This document shows positions 10,411-17,694 of a stretch of DNA of 64,000 bases, in pieces; position 1 is the stretch's first letter; each line of letters begins with the position of its first letter. The notes beneath the pieces were generated by a model. It ran no database searches and was not told where the DNA came from. It saw only the letters and a program-made list of their open reading frames with translations. Source of the DNA: Anaerolineae bacterium (GTDB lineage Bacteria; Chloroflexota; Anaerolineae; Aggregatilineales; Phototrophicaceae). The position numbers were made by a program, and so were the translations under genes. The stretch spans positions 62,001-126,000 of the forward strand of contig JALHNB010000010.1 of NCBI GenBank assembly GCA_022843745.1, in the 5' to 3' direction.

Positions 10411-10440
10411 ATGATACCGTCCGGACGGTATGTTTGTCAA
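10411..10440 (-). promoter_or_regulatory. tetR promoter with embedded 18-bp operator
   Basis: On the minus strand TTGACA (10440-10435) and TATCAT (10416-10411) are 18 bp apart. The spacer and part of the -10 box coincide with a perfect palindrome ATACCGTCCGGACGGTAT (10414-10431). A further half-site GATACCGTC occurs at 10387-10395. This is the expected geometry for TetR repression by occlusion of RNA polymerase. Confidence 0.82.
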
Positions 10441-10453
10441 GATCAGGCAACAA

Positions 10454-10476
10454 AAAAGAGGGTACACCCCTCTTTT
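10454..10476 (-). terminator. Rho-independent terminator after fprA
   Basis: AAAAGAGGG and CCCTCTTTT form a 9-bp stem with a 5-nt loop, and the minus-strand product continues with a T run. It lies 22 bp beyond the fprA stop. The symmetric A/T flanks could make it work in both directions. Confidence 0.8.
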
Positions 10477-10497
10477 GATTTTTTGGATGATGTTTGG

Positions 10498-11931
10498 TTA
10501 GTCACCCGCCGGGTCAGGCAGCGATTGGTGGACTTTGCTAACTACTTCCAACATCTCGTCAACCTGGCTGAATTTCACGCGAGGACGATTGACCGCCGCG
10601 CCGCGCTCTTGTTCAAGCTCGTCCAGCTTCAGCCAGTCCTCGAAGGTGACATAGGCGATGCCGCGCTCATTGAGCAGATTTTCGATGGCTTCACGGCTTG
10701 GCGTTGCTGGATCAAGCAGTTTGCCATTTGTCATGTCTTCCAGAAGCATATCGACAGTTTCCACCGAATCCGGCTTGTTCGTGCCGATCACACCACTGGG
10801 GCCGCGCTTGATCCAGCCGACGACATAACCGCCCGTGACCTGCTGACCGTCCTTGATCGCCGTCATGATCCGGCCTTTTTCATTCGGGATCGTCCCCCAT
10901 TTTTCGTAGAATGGCACACCGGGGAGTGGCGTTCCCAGATAACCGACGGAACGGAACACCAGCCCCACGGGAATAGTCTCATACTGATCGGTTTCACGCG
11001 GACGAATCTCGCCTTTTTCGGTCTGATAAAGCTCGTTCTTGACGATTCTGATGGCCTCGACTCGATCCTTACCGATGATTTCGACAGGGGATGTGAGGAA
11101 ACGCATGATGATTTTCCGCGTTTTGCCCTGGGATTCACGCTGGGAATAGGCTTTCAGAATTTCGACGTTTTTGACCGCGACTTTATCTTCGCCAGATTCG
11201 ATGAACGCCTGACTGTAGGAATCCAGCGCAACTTCTTCTGGCGCGACGATGACTTCAGCATCATGCAGTTCACCGAGTTCTTTGATTTCCGGGTTGGTGA
11301 AGGCCGATTGCGCGGGGCCGCGCCGTCCCAGGACGTAAATTTCTTTGATATTGCTAGTTTTTAATTCTTCCAGCGCATAGTCGGCAATATCAGTTGGGTA
11401 GAGTTCGTCATAGGTTTGCGCCAGGATGCGGACAACATCCATTGCCACATTACCGAGGCCAATGACGACAGCTTTTTCCTGGGAGAGATCAAACTCAAAT
11501 TGGCGATAATCGGGATGCGCATTGTACCAGGCGACAAATTCGGTAGCGGCATGGCTGCCGGGTAAGTCTTCGCCAGGGATGCCAAGCTGACGGTCACTTT
11601 GTGCGCCGACAGCATAAATAATCGCGTGATAATGACGCTCGAAATCCTCAAGCGTCAGATCGGTTCCAAACTCAACATTACCGTAGAAACGGAAATTGGG
11701 TTTAGAGGCGATCTTGTCATAGACCTTTGTTACCGATTTGATTTTTTGGTGATCCGGCGCGACACCGCCGCGCACCAGCCCATAGGGCGTTGGCAGACGG
11801 TCAAACATATCAATTTCGACGACCAGCGTTTTCTGTTCTTGCAGTCGTCCGGCAGCATAGAAGCCCGACGGCCCCGACCCGATGATGGCTATCCGTAGCG
11901 GATGAGTAGATGTGCCGAGTTGCAATGACAT
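10498..11931 (-). CDS. fprA: NADPH-ferredoxin reductase, adrenodoxin-reductase type
   Basis: Flavoenzyme moving electrons between NADPH and ferredoxin, 477 residues. FAD motif IIGSGPSGFYAA at about 14, then YGLVRGGVAPDH, VYAVGAQ-like IIYAVGAQSDRQLGIPGE, NADP-binding VIGLGNVAMDVVRIL, VLGRRGPAQSAFTNPE, and the family hallmark GWIKRGPSGVIGTNK near residue 395. These identify the mycobacterial FprA/mitochondrial adrenodoxin reductase group, not the plant FNR type. The open frame extends 32 codons upstream into repeat sequence; the ATG at 11931 is chosen because MSLQLG leads directly into the Rossmann fold. No ferredoxin or P450 gene is adjacent. Confidence 0.93.
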   Translation of the reverse strand: MSLQLGTSTHPLRIAIIGSGPSGFYAAGRLQEQKTLVVEIDMFDRLPTPYGLVRGGVAPDHQKIKSVTKVYDKIASKPNFRFYGNVEFGTDLTLEDFERHYHAIIYAVGAQSDRQLGIPGEDLPGSHAATEFVAWYNAHPDYRQFEFDLSQEKAVVIGLGNVAMDVVRILAQTYDELYPTDIADYALEELKTSNIKEIYVLGRRGPAQSAFTNPEIKELGELHDAEVIVAPEEVALDSYSQAFIESGEDKVAVKNVEILKAYSQRESQGKTRKIIMRFLTSPVEIIGKDRVEAIRIVKNELYQTEKGEIRPRETDQYETIPVGLVFRSVGYLGTPLPGVPFYEKWGTIPNEKGRIMTAIKDGQQVTGGYVVGWIKRGPSGVIGTNKPDSVETVDMLLEDMTNGKLLDPATPSREAIENLLNERGIAYVTFEDWLKLDELEQERGAAVNRPRVKFSQVDEMLEVVSKVHQSLPDPAGD

Positions 11932-11964
11932 TGATTTATCTTTTCTTAGGCTTATCTTACGATT

Positions 11965-12019
11965 GGTGCTATGCCCAGCAGTATAGCATCTGGTGCTATG
12001 ACCCCAGCAGTATAGCATC
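11965..12019. repeat. Tandem pair of hairpin-forming 26/28-bp repeats upstream of fprA
   Basis: Two direct copies (11965-11990 and 11992-12019) share GGTGCTATG and CCAGCAGTATAGCATC and differ by a 2-bp insertion. Each copy contains the inverted pair TGCTAT / ATAGCA, so each can fold or bind a dimeric protein. They begin 33 bp upstream of the fprA start codon, and may be an operator or a leader-RNA structure. Confidence 0.7.
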
Positions 12020-12129
12020 CAGCACAAATCCTATACCTCAAAAGGTAAGGGGGCAAGGGATAATTTCCACAAAATTTTATGCTTTTTGTCTGGATATTCA
12101 AACTTATGTGTCTACTAAAAATTGGAATA

Positions 12130-12182
12130 TAGGATTTGATGCAGGGATATTAATCAGAACGTAGGATGTGATGCAGGGGTAT
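12130..12182. repeat. 21-bp direct repeat, two copies
   Basis: TAGGATTTGATGCAGGGATA with a final T (12130-12150) recurs at 12162-12182 with two base changes. The second copy forms the left arm of the adjacent hairpin. Confidence 0.6.
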
Positions 12183-12196
12183 CTTACCCCTGCATC
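12170..12196 (-). terminator. Strong hairpin, possible terminator of the antiporter/P-II operon
   Basis: GATGCAGGGGTA pairs perfectly with TACCCCTGCATC (12 bp) around a 3-nt loop. It lies 52 bp beyond the stop of the P-II-like gene. There is no T tract, so it may instead protect the 3' end. The gene-free stretch 11932-12248 otherwise contains only AT-rich sequence and the repeats listed. Confidence 0.45.
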
Positions 12197-12248
12197 GTGT
12201 CAATTCAGTGCCGTTTGAGGATTAAACAGTACGAGCTTTTTACGCAGC

Positions 12249-12599
12249 TTAGTGATGCTTTTCCAGCCCAAATGCCTGGGCAAGGGGCCACACAAACAGC
12301 ACACCCGCGTCTGGTTTTGACCAATCGCCAACGTATTTTGTCGTCGCTTTGACAATCTGGTCAACCGTTTGCTGATCTTTGACGGCTGAAATAAGTGTGC
12401 GGTGATGGATTTCCTGCGCCCGCAGCATGGACGACAGCGAGAAAACCAGCCCGACATCATCGCGAATCCCTTGATTTGCCAACTGCTGCATTCCGGCGCT
12501 CTCTAAAATAGTCACGCCGCTGGCTCCGGCTTTCACCCAGATGTCCAGGACATCACTGGCCTGATCCACATTTGAAGAAATGAACATAATCATGTACAT
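12249..12599 (-). CDS. P-II/CutA-like small regulatory protein
   Basis: 116 residues, beginning MYMIMFISSNVDQASDVLDI, then KAGASGVTILESAGM and, further on, KDQQTVDQIVKATTKYVGD. The beta-alpha-beta ferredoxin-like pattern, with a first strand, a helix over DQASDVLDIWVKAG and a strand VTILES, is that of P-II-related trimeric regulators. It lacks the classical uridylylated T-loop tyrosine pattern. GAGG lies 8 nt before the ATG. The gene starts 10 bp after the antiporter stop and is evidently cotranscribed, which suggests that it modulates the antiporter in response to a nucleotide or ion. This is inferred by analogy with P-II-type proteins linked to transporters. Confidence 0.65.
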   Translation of the reverse strand: MYMIMFISSNVDQASDVLDIWVKAGASGVTILESAGMQQLANQGIRDDVGLVFSLSSMLRAQEIHHRTLISAVKDQQTVDQIVKATTKYVGDWSKPDAGVLFVWPLAQAFGLEKHH

Positions 12600-12609
12600 A
12601 GTTGCATCC

Positions 12610-13863
12610 TCAATTCGATACCGCGACTGGCGCGTCTATTTCTGGCTTGGGTGTCTCGTCTTTATTGGCGAATGACCAACGCACGAGTGGTGGCGTAATG
12701 ATCGTCGTCACCAGAACGACAAATACCACTACCGTAAACACTTCCGGCAGCAAGACCCCGCTGTTGACACCAATTGCCGCGATAATGAGGCCGACTTCTC
12801 CCCTGCTAATCATCCCAACGCCGATGCGAATGGAGCTTTTCTGGTTAAGCCCGCCCAACAGCGCACCACCACCCGCGCCAATCACTTTTGTGACAATGGC
12901 TAAAACGGTTACGACCAGCGCAAACGGAAGCAGCTCGGCTGTCAGCAAGCGCAGATTGGCTTGCAGGCCGATGCTGATGAAAAACAACGGCACGAAAAAC
13001 GAATAATTGACGCTGTGCAGCCCGCGCTCGATTTGCTCGACAACGCTGTGCCGCGCTTGTCGCAGGCATACACCTGCCATGAATGCACCCGTGATGACCG
13101 CTATACCGCCGAAATATTCCGCCGCGAAGCTGAGTAAAAGTGTCGCGACAATCGCGAAGGTCAACGGCCCTTCGGAAATTCGCAAGCGGCTGATGAGATT
13201 TGCCAGACGTGGCAGCGCATACCAGCTTACCAACGTTCCGATGACCAGGAATCCCGCGATTCGCAGCAGCACCTCAATAATCGGGCGGGCTTCCGCGACC
13301 TGAACAACGCCGCCGGGATTGATCGCCATAAAGAGCGAAAGAAACAGAATCACGATGGCATCGTCAACCAATGCAGCGCCAAGCAGGGTAAGCCCTTCCT
13401 TCTGCCGGATTACGCCAAGCTCAAGCATGACCTGAGCCGTGATACTGGTACTCATGGATGCGAGTAGAATGCCAATAAATAGTGACTTTTCGATGCCATA
13501 GCCGAAGAGGGTGACAGTTGGGGTGATGATAAGCAGCGGGACGAATACCCCTAAAAGCCCAGCGAGGACGGCAGGCCGCCCGACTTTGAGCATACTTTTG
13601 GGTTCAACTTCCAGCCCAGCCATAAACATCAGCAAGAGTACGCCGACTTCAGCCAGTTCGATAACGGTATGGGTGATTTGTTCACCATTGGGGAAAATGG
13701 AATGTGTGCCAAGCAAATTAATGAGCGATGGCCCGATAATTACGCCCGCTAACAACTCTCCCAGGACGGCAGGTTGATTGAGACGAAGAGTGAGGTAGCC
13801 CATCGCTTTTGCAAAAGCGATCAGCACGCCAAGGGCAAGAAGAAATTGCAAAATTCCTGTCAC
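12610..13863 (-). CDS. CPA2-type cation/proton antiporter (KefB/Nha family), membrane domain only
   Basis: 417 residues with about 12 membrane helices. MGYLTLRLNQPAVLGELLAG and VIIGPSLINLLG are the conserved first helices, ALVDDAIVILFLSLF carries the paired aspartates of the ion-binding site, and ISRGEVGLIIAAIGV is the conserved glutamate helix. It ends shortly after the last helix and lacks the C-terminal TrkA-N domain of KefB/KefC. GTG start with GGAGG 10 nt upstream. The regulatory domain may be replaced by the separately encoded P-II-like protein downstream. Confidence 0.9.
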   Translation of the reverse strand: MTGILQFLLALGVLIAFAKAMGYLTLRLNQPAVLGELLAGVIIGPSLINLLGTHSIFPNGEQITHTVIELAEVGVLLLMFMAGLEVEPKSMLKVGRPAVLAGLLGVFVPLLIITPTVTLFGYGIEKSLFIGILLASMSTSITAQVMLELGVIRQKEGLTLLGAALVDDAIVILFLSLFMAINPGGVVQVAEARPIIEVLLRIAGFLVIGTLVSWYALPRLANLISRLRISEGPLTFAIVATLLLSFAAEYFGGIAVITGAFMAGVCLRQARHSVVEQIERGLHSVNYSFFVPLFFISIGLQANLRLLTAELLPFALVVTVLAIVTKVIGAGGGALLGGLNQKSSIRIGVGMISRGEVGLIIAAIGVNSGVLLPEVFTVVVFVVLVTTIITPPLVRWSFANKDETPKPEIDAPVAVSN

Positions 13864-13953
13864 TGTGGTGGAGCCTCCATATGTGGTTGATGCAGTTTAG
13901 TCGATAAATTGCCTCATAGTGTCTAATAAGTAGACTTGCGAGATTAGTAGTGG

Positions 13954-13980
13954 ATTATAACAATATTTCTCGAAATATTG
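13954..13980 (-). promoter_or_regulatory. Antiporter promoter -10 box with overlapping inverted repeat
   Basis: On the minus strand TATAAT occupies 13959-13954. Directly upstream CAATATTTC / GAAATATTG (13961-13969 and 13972-13980) is a perfect 9-bp inverted repeat with a 2-nt centre, covering the place of the -35 box, where no good match is seen. It is probably an operator for an activator or repressor of the antiporter/P-II pair. Confidence 0.5.
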
Positions 13981-14003
13981 CGAAATTCACATAAAATACT
14001 CAT

Positions 14004-15230
14004 TTACCCCTTGAGTGGCAGCACCAACTCTTTATGGAAATCGGTCAGCGTCACCAGCTTGCCATCTTCGTCAATATAGAGCATATCTTCGACGCGCACA
14101 CCGAAACCACGCTCCGGGTAATACAGGCCGGGTTCAATCGTGATGGTGTTGCCGATTTGCAGACGATCATCATGGCTGATATGGGTCATTTTCGGACGTT
14201 CGTGAATTTTCAAGCCGACTCCATGCCCTAAGCTGTGAACATAGCCTTCAATCGTGTCTGTCTTGCTGCGGATCGTCGGATGCCCCTTACTTTCGAAATA
14301 ATCGAGTACCGCGTCTTGCAGTGTGTGCGAGGGCTGGCCGGGTTCTTCAAAGGTTTCAAGTGCGATTTTGAAAGCCCCCATCGCCTGATCGTAAGCTTCC
14401 TGAACAGCAGGAGGCGCATAACCGATACACCATGTTCGAGTCGAGTCGTGATGATAACCACCGCCGACCTCATGTGGGAACAGGTCGAAAACAATCGATT
14501 GCCCGGTTTTGAGCGCCATATCCGCTTTGCCACGACTGTGCGGGAAACCAGCATCACGCCCTTGCGCAAAGATCATCTCCGAGTTTTCCAATCCACGATC
14601 CAGCAGCGCCCGCATGATAAAGCCTTTGACATCACCAATCGTCAGTGGTGAGCCATCAGCCTTGACCACAGTATCACCCTCGGCGCGATGGGAGGCGATA
14701 AAATCCCAGGTTGTCTGCCAGACCTCGCTGGTGCGCCTGGCAATCGACTTGATACGCGCGAGTTCGGTAGCATCTTTGGTGACGGATGCTTCGTCAAAAA
14801 TGGTATAGCCCGTTTCGCCAACAAATTGATAATTCTGAAGCGATGCGTTGAGCAGGTTGATGACAAAGATAAAAATATTGACATCCCCTTTGCCGTACAC
14901 CCCGATTTTGCCGTGCGGGATACCCAATTTTTCAAGACACCGCTCCCATAATGCAGCGTCAATCGGGCTTTTATCCCCTCTGGCCTCGCGAAAAAGATTC
15001 GCCCAATCTTCCTGATAATAAACCGTCAGGCCGCTTTCCGCCGCTTCTTCGATTTCCATCGAATTGACGACCATCACGGGATCAGCGCCGCGTTTTTTGA
15101 TGACCAACCCGCCGGAAACACGTGCGCCATTCGTGAGGTAATCACGCGGGGCGTTATAGCTGTGATCGCTGACAACGATGAGGGCTTCCAGGCCGCGTTC
15201 AGCCATTAAACGGTCAAGATCGGATTTCAT
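14004..15230 (-). CDS. M24 family metallopeptidase (Xaa-Pro aminopeptidase/dipeptidase type)
   Basis: Cytoplasmic pita-bread enzyme, 408 residues, probably cleaving X-Pro bonds. The creatinase-like N-domain spans about 1-150. The catalytic half has the dinuclear metal ligands in order: YHHDSTRTW (D; normally a second D, here the pattern is FDLFPHEVGGGYHHDSTRT), GHGVGLKIHE (H), TIEPGLYYPE (E) and GVRVEDMLYI (E). An AAAGGA-type ribosome site lies 9 nt before the ATG. It begins 3 bp after the selA stop on the same strand, so the two are cotranscribed; the functional link is unclear. Confidence 0.88.
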   Translation of the reverse strand: MKSDLDRLMAERGLEALIVVSDHSYNAPRDYLTNGARVSGGLVIKKRGADPVMVVNSMEIEEAAESGLTVYYQEDWANLFREARGDKSPIDAALWERCLEKLGIPHGKIGVYGKGDVNIFIFVINLLNASLQNYQFVGETGYTIFDEASVTKDATELARIKSIARRTSEVWQTTWDFIASHRAEGDTVVKADGSPLTIGDVKGFIMRALLDRGLENSEMIFAQGRDAGFPHSRGKADMALKTGQSIVFDLFPHEVGGGYHHDSTRTWCIGYAPPAVQEAYDQAMGAFKIALETFEEPGQPSHTLQDAVLDYFESKGHPTIRSKTDTIEGYVHSLGHGVGLKIHERPKMTHISHDDRLQIGNTITIEPGLYYPERGFGVRVEDMLYIDEDGKLVTLTDFHKELVLPLKG

Positions 15231-15233
15231 GGT

Positions 15234-16598
15234 TTATGTCCTTTGAGAATTGATTGAGTCCATCAAAAAATTTTCTTGCCCTGGCAGCACGGTGCGCGGG
15301 TCAAACAGGACTTTTCCGGCAGCTACACGCGCGATCACGGGCGGATTGGCATGTCGCAAGCCATCCATATATTCATCAGCATGGGCGACCTCCAGCGCTA
15401 ACAGTGCGGTTGGCAGCGTCGCCCCTGGCAGGCTGCCGCCGCCGACAGTCGATTCGCCCTCGATGACCGTACCGCCGACCTGCTGCGCCCAGTTTTGCGC
15501 GGTTGACCGAATATCCTCAAGTGGACGGGCAATCATGCGCCATACGGGAATCTGCTCCAGCGCTTCACCTTTGCGATAATGATCGAGCGTTGCGACCAGC
15601 CCTGCCAGGCATAATTTATCGGCGCGAATCGCTCTCGCCAATGGGTGACGTTTCAGCAGGTCAATCAGAACTTTTTTCCCGGCAAGAATCCCGGCTTGCG
15701 GCCCGCCGAGCAGTTTATCGCCGCTAAAGGCTACCAGATCAACCCCCGCTTGCAGGCTTTCCTGCACCGTTGGTTCATGTTCGAGTCCAAATTGCGCCGT
15801 ATCCAGCAGTGCGCCGCTGCCCAGATCATCAACCAGATAGAGATGATGACGGTGGGCAATCTCAGCCATTTCGTCCAGTGAGGCCGACTCGGTGAAGCCT
15901 ACCATCTTAAAATTGGAAGCGTGGGCGCGCATCAACAGGGCGCTGTTCGGCGTGATGGCGCGTTCATAATCGCTGGCACGGGTGCGGTTCGTCGCGCCGA
16001 CTTCGACCAACTTCGCGCCGCTTTGCTCCATGACTTCCGGTACGCGGAATCCGCCACCAATCTCGACCAACTGCCCACGCGAAATGATGACTTCGCGCTC
16101 TTTCGCCAACGCTGACAGCAGTAATACCAATCCTGCCGCGTTATTGTTCACCACCAGTGCGGCCTCTGCGCCAGTAATTTCCGCGATGAGGCTTCCAGCA
16201 TGGACGAGACGGCTGCCGCGTTTGCCCTCGTCCAGATCAAATTCGAGCGTATTGTACTGCGCGGCTACCTCGCGAATGGCATGCTGTGCGGCCAGGGATA
16301 GTGGAGCGCGACCTAAATTGGTGTGGATAATGACACCTGTCGCGTTTATGACGGCGCGGAGGGATGGACGAAATGTATTTTCGAGGGCGCGTGTTGTCCG
16401 TTCAAAAATCGAATCAAGGTCGGATGCGATAGATTTTCCCGCACGGAGTCCGGCTCGGCAAGAATCCAACTCGGCACGAAGGGCATCCAATGTCTGTGAA
16501 CGTCCATAGCGGGCGATGAGATCATGTCCTGTGGGTGAATTGAGTAGTTGATCGACTGCGGGCAGCGTTCGCAGGGCGTTAATCGTCTTCTCGCTCAT
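15234..16598 (-). CDS. selA: L-seryl-tRNA(Sec) selenium transferase
   Basis: PLP enzyme that converts Ser-tRNA(Sec) to selenocysteinyl-tRNA; 454 residues, the normal length. The N-terminal MSEKTINALRTLPAVDQLLN helical region binds tRNA. INATGVIIHTNLGRAPLS, YNTLEFDLDEGKRGSR and NNNAAGLVLLLSAL are strong SelA blocks, and the PLP lysine lies in FSGDKLLGGPQAG. The ATG at 16598 overlaps the preceding gene by 20 bp; a start 13 codons earlier is possible but would add a sequence unlike SelA. selB, selD and tRNA-Sec are not in the window. A paralogue with another PLP activity cannot be excluded, but the N-terminal tRNA-binding region argues for true SelA. Confidence 0.92.
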   Translation of the reverse strand: MSEKTINALRTLPAVDQLLNSPTGHDLIARYGRSQTLDALRAELDSCRAGLRAGKSIASDLDSIFERTTRALENTFRPSLRAVINATGVIIHTNLGRAPLSLAAQHAIREVAAQYNTLEFDLDEGKRGSRLVHAGSLIAEITGAEAALVVNNNAAGLVLLLSALAKEREVIISRGQLVEIGGGFRVPEVMEQSGAKLVEVGATNRTRASDYERAITPNSALLMRAHASNFKMVGFTESASLDEMAEIAHRHHLYLVDDLGSGALLDTAQFGLEHEPTVQESLQAGVDLVAFSGDKLLGGPQAGILAGKKVLIDLLKRHPLARAIRADKLCLAGLVATLDHYRKGEALEQIPVWRMIARPLEDIRSTAQNWAQQVGGTVIEGESTVGGGSLPGATLPTALLALEVAHADEYMDGLRHANPPVIARVAAGKVLFDPRTVLPGQENFLMDSINSQRT

Positions 16599-17025
16599 TC
16601 GCCAATTCTCTTGAACGCAGGAAAATTTCAATGACAACGAAAATCAGTCCGATAAAGAAGGCAATCGGTGGAGTGAGGACGCGCGGGACTTGTAACCAGG
16701 CGCACGTGACGACAAAAAGCCCACCCCACACGCTCTGTCGCACGAGTACGCCGCCGGGAGGGAGTTCGCGGTTGAGGGGGGTAAAGCGCACGTTGAGATA
16801 GCGCACGAAGGGCAAAATCGTCCCTGTAACCGCGATTTGCAGCAGCAGGAAAAATAACCAGCGCGGCCCAACACGTGGCAGCATCGTCGTTATCAGCGCG
16901 TACAGGCCTGCCCATCCGCCGACTGCCATAATCGCAGCGGCGATTAAAACACCAACATGATCGGGCGGCATTTTTTCAGGGTTGGGCTGAACACTTTTTC
17001 GTTGAGGTTGTGGCTGTTGAGTCAT
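16579..17025 (-). CDS. Small four-TM membrane protein, unknown function
   Basis: 148 residues. A hydrophilic Gln/Pro-rich N-terminus (1-22) is followed by four hydrophobic helices at about 24-50, 57-80, 94-115 and 118-138, and an acidic tail ELANEREDD. No family recognised. It precedes selA with a 20-bp overlap, so it is translated from the same mRNA. Confidence 0.72.
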   Translation of the reverse strand: MTQQPQPQRKSVQPNPEKMPPDHVGVLIAAAIMAVGGWAGLYALITTMLPRVGPRWLFFLLLQIAVTGTILPFVRYLNVRFTPLNRELPPGGVLVRQSVWGGLFVVTCAWLQVPRVLTPPIAFFIGLIFVVIEIFLRSRELANEREDD

Positions 17026-17064
17026 GTCGTTAATTATATCGCGATTTATGCTACTCTGGTCATT

Positions 17065-17694
17065 ATGTTCAATTTTGCGCGTCTGTTCACGGTTCGTATA
17101 TTATCGATGTTTCTCGCTGGCATTGGGTCAATATTACTCATTACCCACAGCAGCCCTCCACCGAGTATCGTCATAAGCGGTGAACCTGGATTTTCAGCTT
17201 GCCACTTGCCGTGCTGGGCAGGCATAACACCGCATGAGACTGTCTTTAAAGAGGCGCTAAGGAATATTAACGCCAGCTTGCCGGGCTGGAGCCTGGATGT
17301 GCAGAGGAATAATACGCAAATTACTTTTTACGGAAATCATGGCGAGAATCAGATTGCTGGCGTGATTTATGAGGATCGCACCTTTGTCGGCAGGATTCGG
17401 TTAGATGTTGCCATGCCGGTGGGGTATCTCATCGAAGAATTGGGTAGGCCATACTGCGTCCGAACCAATTATCTGTCAACCTTAAATGAGAATGTGGTCG
17501 TTGTCTATTGGCGTTTAGCCGATGCGACAGTGATGGGAATTATACGATTAGATCCATTAGAGGATTGGTATCCAGGTGCATTAACAGAAACGCTCCTGGT
17601 GCTCACATCCAACGAGGAATGCACATTAATTGATGCACTCCCCTGGGTAGGATTTGCGCGTTTATGGTTATATCAGACAGATTTTACGGATTAA
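17065..17694 (+). CDS. Secreted or membrane-anchored protein with CxLPCWxGITP motif, unknown function
   Basis: 209 residues from the ATG at 17065. A hydrophobic N-terminal segment (about 8-26, RILSMFLAGIGSILLI) acts as signal or anchor. Next comes SACHLPCWAGITPHET, a Cys-x3-Cys-Trp motif that I associate from memory with uncharacterised exported Chloroflexota proteins. The rest is predicted beta-rich. The frame is open 36 codons further upstream, but that would run through the divergent gene's promoter. It converges with the SARP gene, the stop codons overlapping by 3 bp. Confidence 0.6.
   Translation: MFNFARLFTVRILSMFLAGIGSILLITHSSPPPSIVISGEPGFSACHLPCWAGITPHETVFKEALRNINASLPGWSLDVQRNNTQITFYGNHGENQIAGVIYEDRTFVGRIRLDVAMPVGYLIEELGRPYCVRTNYLSTLNENVVVVYWRLADATVMGIIRLDPLEDWYPGALTETLLVLTSNEECTLIDALPWVGFARLWLYQTDFTD

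Noticed and set aside
10399-11364. 321-residue plus-strand open frame opposite fprA
   Set aside because: It is antisense to strong FprA motifs; no family features.
11910-12164. 84-residue plus-strand open frame over the fprA upstream repeats
   Set aside because: It begins antisense to the fprA start, consists largely of the repeat units, and has no ribosome site.
12200-12460. 86-residue minus-strand open frame
   Set aside because: It overlaps the P-II-like gene in another frame, and the latter has the better ribosome site and fold pattern.
14004-17025. Selenoprotein gene or tRNA-Sec near selA
   Set aside because: No in-frame TGA interrupts a conserved gene here, and no cloverleaf could be seen in the short gaps.
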